Positions 9,094 to 19,180 of a stretch of 64,000 nucleotides of DNA are shown here, in pieces (the stretch's first letter is position 1; every line of letters starts with the position of its first letter). The notes beneath the pieces were generated by a model. It was not told the origin of the DNA and ran no database searches. It saw only the letters and a list, made by a program, of their open reading frames with translations. The position numbers and the translations under genes were made by a program. Origin of the DNA: an uncultured Devosia sp. (GTDB lineage: Bacteria; Pseudomonadota; Alphaproteobacteria; Rhizobiales; Devosiaceae); contig NZ_CAUQDV010000003.1 in the NCBI RefSeq assembly GCF_963517015.1, forward strand, positions 62,001-126,000. The letters are read 5' to 3'.

Positions 9094-10410
9094 ATGCTCA
9101 AGAAGGGTTTTCTGACCACGGTGGCGGCTGCGTCGCTGCTGGCTGCAGCCGCGCTACCGGCGCAGGCCGAAGTGTCTTTCATGTATCCCGAATGGATTTC
9201 CGCTCTGGTCGAGCCAGGCATCGAGGCCTTCGAGGCTGAGACGGGTGAAACCGTCAATGCCATCAAGCTGCCGGGCCAGGGCTATGACCAGCGCATTGCG
9301 CTTGATCTGAGTGCCGGCACCGCTGCCGACGTCAATGTCATGGATAGCTTCATGGTCAGCGAGCTGGCGTCTGCCGGCTATCTGTCGCCGCTTGGCGAAA
9401 TGGCCTCGGCCTGGGACCAGTACCAATATTACCTCCCTGGTTTGCTGGAAGTCGCTTCCTATCAGGGCGAGGTCTATGCCCTCCCCACCGATACCGACGT
9501 CCGCATGCTCTGGTACGATCTGTCCAATTTCGAAAAGGCCGGCATTGCCACGCCGTGGCAGCCCAAGTCCTGGGCCGACATTCTCGATGCCGCCAACAAG
9601 CTCAAGGAAGCCGGCGTCCAATATCCGTTCCAGCTTCCGGCCGGCACCAAGCAGGCTGAAGCCGCCACCATGCAGGGCGTTTACATGGCGCTGCTCGGCG
9701 CCGACGTTCCCGATGGCGATCGCAACCGTCTGCTCAGCCGCGAAACCGGCCAGTGGATCGGCGATAGCCCCGGCCTGCGCCGCGTCTTCGATCTCTACTA
9801 TCAGGTCTATAACGAGCAGCAGCTCAACCCGGCCGATCTCAACTACGCCACCGATATCGGTGCAGCCGTCCGCGCCGCCGCCGCCGCCGACCAGCTCGGC
9901 ATTTTGGCATCGGGGTCGTGGGAAGACGCCTGCCTCTGGGATTGCAACAACCCTCCCAGCCGCGAAGAGCGCGATGCGCAGGTCGCCTGGACCCCGTGGC
10001 CTGGCTCGGGTGAACCCGGCACGATGGCAACCACCAATATCTCGGGTGGCTGGGCCATTGGCCTCAATGCCAAGGCTGCCGACCAGGAACTGGCCTTCAA
10101 GCTGGTGACCACAATCTTCGACGAAGCCAACTTCAAGGCCTGGACACTGGCAACCCACCGCATGGCCGTCCGTACCGACATTTCGGAAAGCTCCGAATAT
10201 ACGGCCGATCCATTCCTCGCCGAAGCCACCAAGCTGGCGGCCGAAACCACCGGTCGTGACACCGTGCCTGGCTACCAGACCGTCTCGGCTTTGATCCAGC
10301 AGGCGACATCCGATCTGCTCGACGGTGCCAGCGTCGATGAGGTCATGCAGACCTATCACGATGCCCTCGTCGACGAGTTCGGCGAAGAGAACGTCATCAC
10401 CTACGAATAA
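9094..10410 (+). CDS. ABC transporter sugar-binding protein (family 1)
   Basis: 438 aa. Start ATG 9094, with AGGAGG at 9081-9086 giving seven bases of spacing; a TTG three bases earlier is less likely. A signal peptide with a basic start and a Leu/Ala core ends 'ALPAQA', so the mature periplasmic protein begins near residue 26. The pattern fits solute-binding family 1 of carbohydrate importers ('AFEAETGETVNAIKLPG', 'ALPTDTDVRMLWYD', 'NISGGWAIGLNAKA'). Delivers its sugar to the permeases at 10604 and 11494. Neighbouring GH38 suggests a mannoside or mannose oligosaccharide; this is inference. Confidence 0.9.
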   Translation: MLKKGFLTTVAAASLLAAAALPAQAEVSFMYPEWISALVEPGIEAFEAETGETVNAIKLPGQGYDQRIALDLSAGTAADVNVMDSFMVSELASAGYLSPLGEMASAWDQYQYYLPGLLEVASYQGEVYALPTDTDVRMLWYDLSNFEKAGIATPWQPKSWADILDAANKLKEAGVQYPFQLPAGTKQAEAATMQGVYMALLGADVPDGDRNRLLSRETGQWIGDSPGLRRVFDLYYQVYNEQQLNPADLNYATDIGAAVRAAAAADQLGILASGSWEDACLWDCNNPPSREERDAQVAWTPWPGSGEPGTMATTNISGGWAIGLNAKAADQELAFKLVTTIFDEANFKAWTLATHRMAVRTDISESSEYTADPFLAEATKLAAETTGRDTVPGYQTVSALIQQATSDLLDGASVDEVMQTYHDALVDEFGEENVITYE

Positions 10411-10435
10411 CTTCGAAGGTGGTCTGCGTAGCAGA

Positions 10436-10460
10436 TCAAAAGCTCCTGTGGAGCTTTTGA
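10436..10460 (+). terminator. Perfect hairpin after the binding-protein gene
   Basis: TCAAAAGCTCC and GGAGCTTTTGA form an 11-base stem around TGT, 26 bases after the stop. No T-run follows. Such hairpins often protect the binding-protein mRNA from 3' decay or reduce read-through, giving more binding protein than permease; here that is inference. Confidence 0.65.
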
Positions 10461-10512
10461 AATCAAGAAGGCCATGAGGGTCATGCCTGAATGGCACAGT
10501 CACCTCCCGACG

Positions 10513-10545
10513 CGGCGGCGCCCACCAGTCCTCCGGGTGCCGCCG
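10513..10545 (+). repeat. GC-rich imperfect hairpin between binding-protein and permease genes
   Basis: CGGCGGCGCCC faces GGGTGCCGCCG with one unpaired position, loop about 11 bases. A second structured element in the 193-base spacer before the first permease gene. Confidence 0.4.
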
Positions 10546-10603
10546 GGTTGGGAAGTTTGAAGACCCTAGTTTTTTACGCCCCGGCGTCGGCGAGGCCAAG
10601 ATC

Positions 10604-11494
10604 ATGAAAAACCAGGCCAATCCCTGGCTCACCAGCAATCTTCTCGTCCTTGGCCTTGGCATGCTGCCAGCCCTTCTGCTGATCGGCGCACTGCTTTATT
10701 TCACCGCCTGGGCCTTTGCCTTCAGCTTTACCGATCTGGCCCTTGTCGGTCGCAAGTCGGTTGAATGGAGCTGGGTAGGCCTGCAGAATTTTGAACGGCT
10801 CTTTACCCGCCGCGGCTTTCTGGAATCCCTCTGGACCACGGTGGTCTTCGTCTTCTTCTCGGCCATCGTTGGGCAGTCCGTGCTGGGCTTCCTGCTGGCC
10901 GTAGTCCTGCGCGGCACGCAATCGACCATCCGCAGCGTCGTCGAAGTCTGCATCATGCTGGGCTGGCTGCTGCCCGATATCGTCGCGGCTTTCCTCTGGT
11001 CGGCCACGACCAATCAGACGGGCCTCATCAACCAGCTTTTCGTCGTGCCCTTCGGCTTCCCGCCAATCAATTTCATCAATGAATATGCCCTGCCCATCGT
11101 CACCATCGCCAATGTCTGGAAGGGCACGGCCTGGTCCTACCTGCTATTCTCTGCGGCGCTGGATTCGGTCTCGCGTGAAGTGGTCGAGGCTGCCAAGGTT
11201 GATGGCGCCACGCCATTCCAGCGCATCTGGCTGGTTCAGCTGCCCATCATCCGGCCGCACATCGCGACCAACATGTTGTTCATCACCATCTGGACCTTCA
11301 CCTATTTCCCGCTGATTTATGCAATGACCGGCGGCGGTCCCGGTACGGCAACCCAGACGCTCGCCGTCTTCCTCTACAATCAGAGTTTCTCGCGCGGAAA
11401 CCTGGGCTTCGGCAGTGCGATCTCGGTAGCCATGCTGCTCATCGTCGGCCTGCTATCCCTTGTCTATCTGCGCATGCTGCGGGAGCCGAAATAA
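10604..11494 (+). CDS. ABC sugar transporter permease 1 (MalF/UgpA type)
   Basis: 296 aa, ATG 10604, with GAGG 8 bases upstream. Six or so hydrophobic segments; the cytoplasmic loop 'EAAKVDGATPFQRIWLVQLPIIRP' near residue 196 is the EAA motif that docks the ATPase. Inner-membrane half of the channel. Its stop overlaps the next ATG by one base (TAATG), so the two permeases are translationally coupled. Works with the binding protein at 9094 and the ATPase at 15508. Confidence 0.9.
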   Translation: MKNQANPWLTSNLLVLGLGMLPALLLIGALLYFTAWAFAFSFTDLALVGRKSVEWSWVGLQNFERLFTRRGFLESLWTTVVFVFFSAIVGQSVLGFLLAVVLRGTQSTIRSVVEVCIMLGWLLPDIVAAFLWSATTNQTGLINQLFVVPFGFPPINFINEYALPIVTIANVWKGTAWSYLLFSAALDSVSREVVEAAKVDGATPFQRIWLVQLPIIRPHIATNMLFITIWTFTYFPLIYAMTGGGPGTATQTLAVFLYNQSFSRGNLGFGSAISVAMLLIVGLLSLVYLRMLREPK

Positions 11495-12303
11495 TGGATC
11501 AGGGACCCTCGCGCCTTACGGCCATCGCGCTCGCCTTCATGGCCGTCATCTGGGTCAGCCCCTTTTCCTGGCTGATCCTCAACGCCTTCAATCCGCTCTC
11601 GACCGGGCAACTCGAAATCCCCCGCGCCGTCGGCCTCGACAATTTTGCCATGGCCGTTTCCGGCAATGCCGGGCGGCAGTTCCTGAACTCCATGCTGATC
11701 GCTGCCGGCACCGCAACGCTCAGCGTCGTCGTCGGCATTTCCGCCGCCTATCCGCTGTCGCGCCTGCGGATTCCCGGCCGCAACGCCTTTCTCTGGACCC
11801 TGGTCCTGTTGCGCATGCTGCCCTCGGCCGGCGTGCTCGTGCCGCTTTATTTCGCGGCGCAGCGCTCGGGTCTGCTCAACCAGCTTGGCGTGATCATCGC
11901 CCTGACCATTCTCAATCTCCCCTTCACCCTGCTGCTGCTCAAGAACTTCTTCGACACCGTGCCGATCGAGCTCGAGGAAGCGGCCTATGTCGAAGGGGCA
12001 AGCCTGCTCCAGATCATCACCAGGATCGTCCTGCCCATGTCCAAGGCCGGCATTGCCGTGGTCTGGTTCTTCAGCTTCACCGGCGCCTGGAACGAGTTCC
12101 TCTTGCCGTTGATCTTTGCACGCGTGCAGGACGCCTTCCCGATGTCGGTGGGCCTTTACGCAGCATTCGGCACGCAGGGCGCTATCAACTACGGCTTCCT
12201 CACGGCCTTTTCCATTCTCTACGCAGCGCCGGCGGTCGGCGTATATTTCTTGTTACGGCGCAACATGAACACAGGGTTCGCCGGTGTCGGAGTTAAAGGA
12301 TGA
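11494..12303 (+). CDS. ABC sugar transporter permease 2 (MalG/UgpE type)
   Basis: 269 aa. Second membrane half of the importer, with the EAA loop 'EEAAYVEGASLLQIITRIVLPM' near residue 160 and about six membrane helices. The start overlaps the previous stop, and the end overlaps the mannosidase start by four bases (ATGA). This tight packing places transport and hydrolysis in one transcript. Confidence 0.9.
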   Translation: MDQGPSRLTAIALAFMAVIWVSPFSWLILNAFNPLSTGQLEIPRAVGLDNFAMAVSGNAGRQFLNSMLIAAGTATLSVVVGISAAYPLSRLRIPGRNAFLWTLVLLRMLPSAGVLVPLYFAAQRSGLLNQLGVIIALTILNLPFTLLLLKNFFDTVPIELEEAAYVEGASLLQIITRIVLPMSKAGIAVVWFFSFTGAWNEFLLPLIFARVQDAFPMSVGLYAAFGTQGAINYGFLTAFSILYAAPAVGVYFLLRRNMNTGFAGVGVKG

Positions 12304-15300
12304 CCTATTCCAATCCCATGTCGTCAAAGCTCGGTTTGCTCGACGATGACCTCAAGATGGAGGGCAAGCTCATCCGGCTCTGCAAGGATCTTGGGAGCAA
12401 GATTCTGACGCCAGTGCCTTACGACACCTGGCAGTGGCATGTGCAGCGCGATGACACCACGGCCGACCAGGCGCTCAAGGCCGACTGGAGCAAGTGGGAA
12501 AAGTTCGGCCCCCATTCCGTCTGGGCCAAGAAGCAGGGTCACACCTGGTTTGCCGCCGAAGTCACCGTGCCCGAAGAGGCGCGCGGCAAGACCTTCGTGC
12601 TCAAGTTCACCAGCCAGTGGACCGACCGCCCCGGCTCCACCGACCCACAGTGCCTGGCCTATATCGATGGCAAGATCGCCCAGGCCATCGACGGCAATCA
12701 CACCGAACTGGTCATCGAGCGCAAGGCCAAGCCCGGCAGCAAGCACACGCTGCTGATCAATGCCTTCACCTTTTTCGATCGACCGCTGGTCGGCTTCACC
12801 GTCGATTTCTACACGCGCAGCGAACGCGCCGAAAAACTCTACTGGGACCTGCAGACGCCGCTCGATGTGGCAGTCCGTCTCTACCAGAACGACCCGCGCC
12901 GTCAGGCCATCCTCAATGTCATTGATCGTGCTCTAAGGGCGCTGGATCGTCGCGATGGCTTCACGCCGGAATTTGAAGCCTCGATGGGCGCGGCTGAAAA
13001 GATCGCCGGCGAAATCTACAAGCTGGTCGATACCGAGGTCCAGCCGCAGATCACCGCCGTCGGCTCGACCCATCTCGACGTCGGCTGGCTCTGGCGCGTC
13101 ATGCACACCCGCGACAAGACGGGCCGTTCCTTCGCCACGGTGCTGAACCTCATGGAGGAATACCCCGAATATATCTTCATGTATAACCAGTCGGTGCTCT
13201 TCGACTTCCTCAAGAAGGACTATCCCGAGCTCTGGGAGGGCCTGCTCAAGAAGGTCAAATCCGGCCAGTTCGAGATCGAAGGTGCCATGTGGGTGGAGCC
13301 CGACGTCAACATCATCTCGGGCGAAAGCCTGGTCCGCCAGATCATGCGCGGTCGCCGCTTCCACCTCGAGCATTTCGGGGTCGATCCCAAGACGGTCTGG
13401 CTGCCCGATACCTTCGGCTATTCCGCAAACCTGCCACAGGTGATGGACAAGTCGGGGCTGAAATACTTCGTCACCTCAAAGCTGAGCTGGAACGACACCG
13501 ACCGCCATCCCTATGACAGCTTCCACTGGAAGGGCATCGACGGCACGGTGACCAAGGCCCAGCTGATCACCGCCCAGAAATACGACAGCGAGGAAATCTT
13601 CACGACCTATAACGGCGACCTGTCGGTCTCCGAAACTATGGGCGCATGGAAACGCTACGAGCCCAAGGCGGCCCATAGCGAAGTCGTCATGTCCTACGGC
13701 TATGGCGACGGCGGCGGTGGTCCGACCCGCGAGATGATCGAGCGCGGCATCCGTCTCGAGCGCGGCATTCCCGGCGCGCCCAAGGTCAAGCTCGAAGGCA
13801 TCGTTCCCTTCCTCGACCGCCTGGGCAAGGCCATGGACGCCCCAGGCAGCAAGTTCCCCACCTGGAACGGCGAGCTTTATCTTCAGTATCACCGCGGCAC
13901 GCTGACCTCGGTCGCCAAGAACAAGGCCAATAACCGCAATGCCGAGCGCATGTTGCGCGAGCTGGAATTCCTCGGCGTCATGGCCCTGACCCAGGCGGGC
14001 GCATCCTATCCGAGCGAGACTCTGGCCGAATTCTGGGAGCTGGTTCTGATCAACCAGTTCCACGACATCCTGCCCGGCACCTCGATCCCCGAGGTCTATG
14101 CCGACAGCGATAGCGAGTATGGTCAGATCTTCTCGACCCTCGGTTCGCAGAACGGTCCCTGGCATGCCGCCGCTCAGGCTTTCACCAAGCCCGGCGACGA
14201 CCAGCTGCGCCTGCTGAACTTCACCGGCCAGACCCGTTCGGATCTCGTCAGTTTCCGTTCAGAATCCGTTCAGGAAGGCAGCTCGCTCGCCACTGCCGGT
14301 GGCACGCAGCCCCTGCAAAAACTGACGTCGGCCGACGGCTCGACCCGCTCCGCCGCCCCTGTCACCCAGATCGCAGCCCTCGGCTGGACCGGCGCCCAGG
14401 TTGTCGCTGGCGCCGCCAAGTCCGCGTCAACGCTCAAGGTTTCCGAGACACTGCTCGAAAACGAAAAGCTCAAGATCAGCTTCGACAAGCACGGCGAAAT
14501 CACCTCGATCTACGACAAGGCCCGCCAGCGCGAAACCCTTGCCAGCAATCAAAAAGCCAACCGTCTCATCGCCTACGAAGACAAGTCAATGGAGTGGGAC
14601 GCCTGGGATATCGACCGCTATTTCGAGGAACAGTTCTGGCCACTGGCCGATGCTAAAGCGCTGATATCAGTCGTGGAAACCGGCCCGCACCGCGCTGCCA
14701 TCCGCGTCGAGCGCAAGTATCAGGCCTCGACCGTCGTGCAGGTCATCTCGCTCGAAGCCGGCGCCCGTCAGGTCGAGTTCGACACCTGGATCGACTGGCA
14801 GGAGCGCCGCACGGTGCTCAAGGCGCAATTCCCCTTCGATCTCAATACCTCGGAAATCCGCTCGGAAATCCAGTTCGGCCACGTCAAGCGCCCGACCCAT
14901 CGCAATACCAGTTGGGACAAGGCGCGTTTCGAGGCGAGCATGCATCGCTGGGTCGATCTCAGCGAAGCCGATTTTGGCGTCGCCCTGCTCAATGACTGCA
15001 AATATGCTTATGACTGCCTCGAGCAATCCGTCCGCCTGACGCTGGTGCGCGGCTCGACCCATCCCGACCCCGAGGCCGATCGCGGCGAGCATCGCCTGCA
15101 CTATGCGTTGTTCGTCCATGAGGGCGTTGCCGACCTCGCCGAAGTCCATCGCGCTGCCGAACGCTTCAACAATCCGGTGGCCTTCGTCGGATCGACCCAG
15201 CCCGCCAGCGCTGCCGACAGCAAATTTGCCGCATTCAGCTTTGCATCGGCAGACTTGCCCAACGTGACGCTCGAAACCGTCAAGAAGGCCGAAAAGTCCG

Positions 15301-15497
15301 ACGCCGTGGTGCTGCGTGTTTTCGAGCACGCCAATATCCGTGCCGATGCGACCATCAGCTTCGGCATTCCGGTCAAGTCGGTGCGGGTGGTCAATCTGAT
15401 GGAAGACGGCGACAGCAAGCCGCTCGAACTGACTGGCAATGCCGTCTCGCTGGCCCTGCGACCCTTCGAAATCGCCACCCTGCTGATCGAAACCTGA
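12300..15497 (+). CDS. Alpha-mannosidase, glycoside hydrolase family 38
   Basis: 1065 aa, the usual length for a bacterial GH38. Hydrolyses terminal alpha-mannosyl residues with retention. Seen: 'HLDVGWLWR' with H258 and D260 (zinc ligands of the family), and 'WLPDTFGYSANLPQ' with D370 as the expected nucleophile; a C-terminal beta-rich part follows. No signal peptide, so it acts in the cytoplasm on imported mannosides. The four-base overlap with the permease supports one operon. Known of the family: zinc-dependent retaining alpha-mannosidases. Inferred: mannosides are the substrate of the neighbouring transporter. Confidence 0.93.
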   Translation: MTYSNPMSSKLGLLDDDLKMEGKLIRLCKDLGSKILTPVPYDTWQWHVQRDDTTADQALKADWSKWEKFGPHSVWAKKQGHTWFAAEVTVPEEARGKTFVLKFTSQWTDRPGSTDPQCLAYIDGKIAQAIDGNHTELVIERKAKPGSKHTLLINAFTFFDRPLVGFTVDFYTRSERAEKLYWDLQTPLDVAVRLYQNDPRRQAILNVIDRALRALDRRDGFTPEFEASMGAAEKIAGEIYKLVDTEVQPQITAVGSTHLDVGWLWRVMHTRDKTGRSFATVLNLMEEYPEYIFMYNQSVLFDFLKKDYPELWEGLLKKVKSGQFEIEGAMWVEPDVNIISGESLVRQIMRGRRFHLEHFGVDPKTVWLPDTFGYSANLPQVMDKSGLKYFVTSKLSWNDTDRHPYDSFHWKGIDGTVTKAQLITAQKYDSEEIFTTYNGDLSVSETMGAWKRYEPKAAHSEVVMSYGYGDGGGGPTREMIERGIRLERGIPGAPKVKLEGIVPFLDRLGKAMDAPGSKFPTWNGELYLQYHRGTLTSVAKNKANNRNAERMLRELEFLGVMALTQAGASYPSETLAEFWELVLINQFHDILPGTSIPEVYADSDSEYGQIFSTLGSQNGPWHAAAQAFTKPGDDQLRLLNFTGQTRSDLVSFRSESVQEGSSLATAGGTQPLQKLTSADGSTRSAAPVTQIAALGWTGAQVVAGAAKSASTLKVSETLLENEKLKISFDKHGEITSIYDKARQRETLASNQKANRLIAYEDKSMEWDAWDIDRYFEEQFWPLADAKALISVVETGPHRAAIRVERKYQASTVVQVISLEAGARQVEFDTWIDWQERRTVLKAQFPFDLNTSEIRSEIQFGHVKRPTHRNTSWDKARFEASMHRWVDLSEADFGVALLNDCKYAYDCLEQSVRLTLVRGSTHPDPEADRGEHRLHYALFVHEGVADLAEVHRAAERFNNPVAFVGSTQPASAADSKFAAFSFASADLPNVTLETVKKAEKSDAVVLRVFEHANIRADATISFGIPVKSVRVVNLMEDGDSKPLELTGNAVSLALRPFEIATLLIET

Positions 15498-15507
15498 GGA
15501 GCTCGAA

Positions 15508-16563
<1,056 letters not shown>

Positions 16564-16863
16564 GCATTTTGTCAAAATTGCCATAATATTCTACCCACTT
16601 CGGTCTCGCTGAATCAGACTTTCGTCTTGGTCAGCAAGAAATTCTGGTGAACTGGAAAATCTCCCAATAGACAATCACTGCGGTGTTACCGATGCATGCG
16701 GGTGTGGACCTTGGCGCGGCGGACCTCGTTTGGCATTATGGCCAGACCTATTGTGAGAACCATGTTTGTGGCATTCGCGTGCCGCAAACATCTTTGAAAT
16801 CCCAGACTGCCTGTTGAATGACTTCACCGGGCTTAGGCGCCGGGCGACCGGCGATAGTGACCG
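16564..16863. other. Intergenic region before the ROK regulator
   Basis: Three hundred bases without a supported gene. It holds a weak 'ATTTTGTCAAAAT' dyad just after the ATPase stop and the 26-base inverted repeat at 16764. Nothing else recognised. Confidence 0.6.
16764..16789. promoter_or_regulatory. Inverted repeat upstream of the ROK gene
   Basis: GTTTGTGGCA and TGCCGCAAAC are 10-base arms with one mismatch around TTCGCG, 74 bases before the ROK start. Position suggests an autoregulatory operator or a site controlling both directions. Confidence 0.5.
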
Positions 16864-18078
16864 ATGACAGTAAAATCAGAGCCGGTGCGTGATGCGTTTG
16901 ACGCTGGCGGGCGTGGCTTGCAGCATCATGGTTTGCGGCGCGCCAACGAGCGGGCCGTGCTGACGCTGATAGGCTTTAACTCCGGTGTCTCCAACGCCGA
17001 GATTGCGCGACTGTCCGGCCTCGCGCCGCAGACGGTTTCGGCGATTTTGACCGACCTGGAAGAAGCAGGGCTTATTTCCCGTGGGCCGGTCCTGCGCGGC
17101 CGGCGCGGCCAGCCAGCAACGCCGATCTTCCTGCGCGGTGAGGGGGCCTTGTCCTTCGGCGTGGAAATCGGCTGGCGTCACGTCGAGATCGTGCTGCTCG
17201 ATATGTCGGTTCAGGTCCTGGGCACGCGCCGCTGGCACTATGACTTTCCCGATGCGCGGAACCTGCTGGCCGATATCGCCAAGGCGATCGGCGAGCTTCG
17301 CTCCACCTTGAGCGACGCTCAGCAGGCGCGTGTCCAGGACATTGGCATCGCTATGCCGACCAGCATTGCTGCCCATATGTATCTCGTCGAGGCACCGGAA
17401 GAACAGCGTGGGCTTTGGGCCGAACTCGACGTCGTCAGCGAACTGGAGCGGCGATGTGGTCTGGAAGTGACCGTGCTCAATGACGGCAATGCAGCGTGCT
17501 GGGCAGAGCTGATCGCTTTCCCGCGCCCCCGGCCAGGCGATTTCATCTATTTCCTGATCTCGCGCTATATCGCGGCCGGCATTGTTGCCGGCGGCGCGCT
17601 TTGGGAGGGCGCTAAAGGCAATTCGGCCAATATGGGGTCAATGCTTGTCCGTCACGGCGAAGGTCCGCTGCAGCCCGCCCAGTTCATCGCCTCGGTCACG
17701 GCGCTGGAGCAGCGCCTGACCGAAGCCGGTTTCCTGGTTATTCCAGGTCAGTTCGAGACCTGGGATTGGGACACTTTCGCGCCTGTCGTCGACCAATGGA
17801 TCGCCGACAGCGGCAATATCCTTGCCCGCGTGGTCTACAATACCAGCATGATCATCGACACCGGTCTGGTGATCATCGACAGCATCCTGCCTCCCTCACT
17901 GAGCGAGCGCCTCGTGGCGGCGGTAGAAGCCGAACTCAAGCGCCTGCCGGTGCAGACGTTCACCGCCCCACAGGTCATGCAGGGTCATCTCGGTGAACTA
18001 GCGCCGGCCATGGGCGCTGCGGAGCTGACGATTTTCCGGCGCTTCTTCTCGCGCACGCTCGCTGACCTCGTGGGCTGA
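16864..18078 (+). CDS. ROK-family transcriptional regulator
   Basis: 404 aa, ATG 16864 (weak ribosome site). N-terminal winged helix 'NAEIARLSGLAPQTVSAILTDLEEAGLI' near residues 43-70, then a sugar-kinase-like ROK fold with 'LNDGNAACWAE', where the Asp of the NDxN motif is kept. The cysteine zinc motif typical of ROK proteins (CxCGxxGCxE) is absent; that region reads 'MLVRHGEGPLQPAQFIAS'. Likely a repressor sensing a sugar or sugar phosphate, beside the mannoside operon. Its last 81 bases overlap the convergent IHF-like gene. Confidence 0.85.
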   Translation: MTVKSEPVRDAFDAGGRGLQHHGLRRANERAVLTLIGFNSGVSNAEIARLSGLAPQTVSAILTDLEEAGLISRGPVLRGRRGQPATPIFLRGEGALSFGVEIGWRHVEIVLLDMSVQVLGTRRWHYDFPDARNLLADIAKAIGELRSTLSDAQQARVQDIGIAMPTSIAAHMYLVEAPEEQRGLWAELDVVSELERRCGLEVTVLNDGNAACWAELIAFPRPRPGDFIYFLISRYIAAGIVAGGALWEGAKGNSANMGSMLVRHGEGPLQPAQFIASVTALEQRLTEAGFLVIPGQFETWDWDTFAPVVDQWIADSGNILARVVYNTSMIIDTGLVIIDSILPPSLSERLVAAVEAELKRLPVQTFTAPQVMQGHLGELAPAMGAAELTIFRRFFSRTLADLVG

Positions 18079-18390
18079 ATTCAGCGTATCGCGCAATTGC
18101 GCGCTGGGCGTGAATACAACGGTGTGGCGCGGTGAAATCGTGTGCTCTGTGCCGGTACGGGGATTGCGTCCGACGCGCTCTGCGCGCGACCGCACCTGTA
18201 ACGACCCGAACGTGGTGAGTTTTACCGTTCTTGCCTGCATCAGCGATCCGCCGATCAGTTCAAACATGCGGTCGCAAATGGCGGCCGTATCGACCTTGCT
18301 AAGTCCGGTGCGGCGGGAAGCCGCCTCGCTGAGCTTGGCTCGCGTAATGGTATTATTCAAAATATGCGTCCCCCAAACACTTAAATCCAT
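17998..18390 (-). CDS. Divergent IHF-alpha-like DNA-binding protein
   Basis: 130 aa, ATG 18390 without a clear ribosome site. The core 'TITRAKLSEAASRRTGLS' and 'VKLTTFGSLQVRSRAERVGRNPRTG' followed by 'ISPRHTVVFTPSAQL' is the HU/IHF fold, closest to IHF alpha; the GRNP proline that intercalates DNA is present. A 25-residue charged tail follows the fold. It is more divergent than the usual alphaproteobacterial IhfA as I remember it, so it may be a second copy. It converges on and overlaps the ROK coding region. Confidence 0.75.
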   Translation of the reverse strand: MDLSVWGTHILNNTITRAKLSEAASRRTGLSKVDTAAICDRMFELIGGSLMQARTVKLTTFGSLQVRSRAERVGRNPRTGTEHTISPRHTVVFTPSAQLRDTLNSAHEVSERAREEAPENRQLRSAHGRR

Positions 18391-18461
18391 AATCCGAAGT
18401 TAAGCGTGTGTCGAGGCTTTCTGATGCGACAAAGAAACTTGAAAACCAGGATCAAGTTATC

Positions 18462-18487
18462 TTGACATATTTTAGAATGGTTATAAG
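18462..18487 (+). promoter_or_regulatory. rirA promoter with Irr-box-like operator
   Basis: TTGACA at 18462-18467 fits a -35 element. TTTAGAATGGTTATAAG at 18471-18487 follows, close to the Irr/ICE consensus as I recall it (TTTAGAA, spacer, TTCTAAA): left half exact, right half 5 of 7. It would cover the -10 region, 79 bases before the rirA start. Match and regulation are inferred. Confidence 0.6.
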
Positions 18488-18565
18488 CTACGACATGTTC
18501 TAAGAAGCCATACCCGCAGGAACGGGCCCTTCGTCCCGTTTCGACTCGAGATTTCAGAGGCTGCC

Positions 18566-19042
18566 GTGAGACTGACCCGCCAATCCAATTATGCGATCCG
18601 CACCCTGGTTTACTGCGCCGTCAACGAGCCGGGTTTGAGCCGTGTGGCTGACATTGCCCGCGCCTACGGCATTTCCGAGCTCTTTCTGTTCAAGCTGATC
18701 AAGCCGCTGGTCGAAAATGGCCTCTTGGCTACCGTTCGTGGCCGGCACGGCGGTATCAAGCTGGGCAAGAAGGCTGAAGACATCACGCTGTTCGACACCA
18801 TCCGCCTGACCGAAGAAAACTTCGCCCTGGCGGAATGCTTCGAAGAAGGTGCTGACTGCCCGCTGATCGGCGAATGCGACCTGAACGGCGCGCTGCGCGA
18901 AGCCTTGGGTGCATTCTTCGATGTGCTGTCCGGCTACACAATTGCCGATCTCGCCAGCAAGAAGCGCTCCATTCGCGAACGCCTGGGCATTACGACGGCC
19001 GAGGCTGTTGCCGAAGACAAGTCGCTGCTCGCCGCCCTGTAA
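18566..19042 (+). CDS. rirA: Iron-responsive Rrf2-family regulator RirA
   Basis: 158 aa from GTG 18566, with CAGAGG just upstream. N-terminal winged helix 'MRLTRQSNYAIRTLVYCAV' and the recognition part 'YGISELFLFKLIKPLVENGLL'. Three cysteines C91, C98 and C104 ('ECFEEGADCPLIGEC') sit where RirA binds an Fe-S cluster. In Hyphomicrobiales RirA represses iron uptake when iron is sufficient. Monocistronic: an intrinsic terminator follows 28 bases after the stop. The upstream Irr-like box suggests cross-control by Irr. Confidence 0.92.
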   Translation: MRLTRQSNYAIRTLVYCAVNEPGLSRVADIARAYGISELFLFKLIKPLVENGLLATVRGRHGGIKLGKKAEDITLFDTIRLTEENFALAECFEEGADCPLIGECDLNGALREALGAFFDVLSGYTIADLASKKRSIRERLGITTAEAVAEDKSLLAAL

Positions 19043-19069
19043 ACGGTGGCGCAGATACGAGATGACCAA

Positions 19070-19100
19070 AATCCCCGGACTGGTTCCGGGGATTTTTCTT
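19070..19100 (+). terminator. Intrinsic terminator of rirA
   Basis: AATCCCCGGA (19070-19079) pairs perfectly with TCCGGGGATT (19085-19094) around CTGGT, followed by TTTCTT. Confidence 0.88.
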
Positions 19101-19180
19101 TGCTCAGCCGGTCGGCCTACAGATTCTTTGCACATCAGATAATTATGAGTTTGACAGTCATGTTAGTCTGTGGTTTTCTC

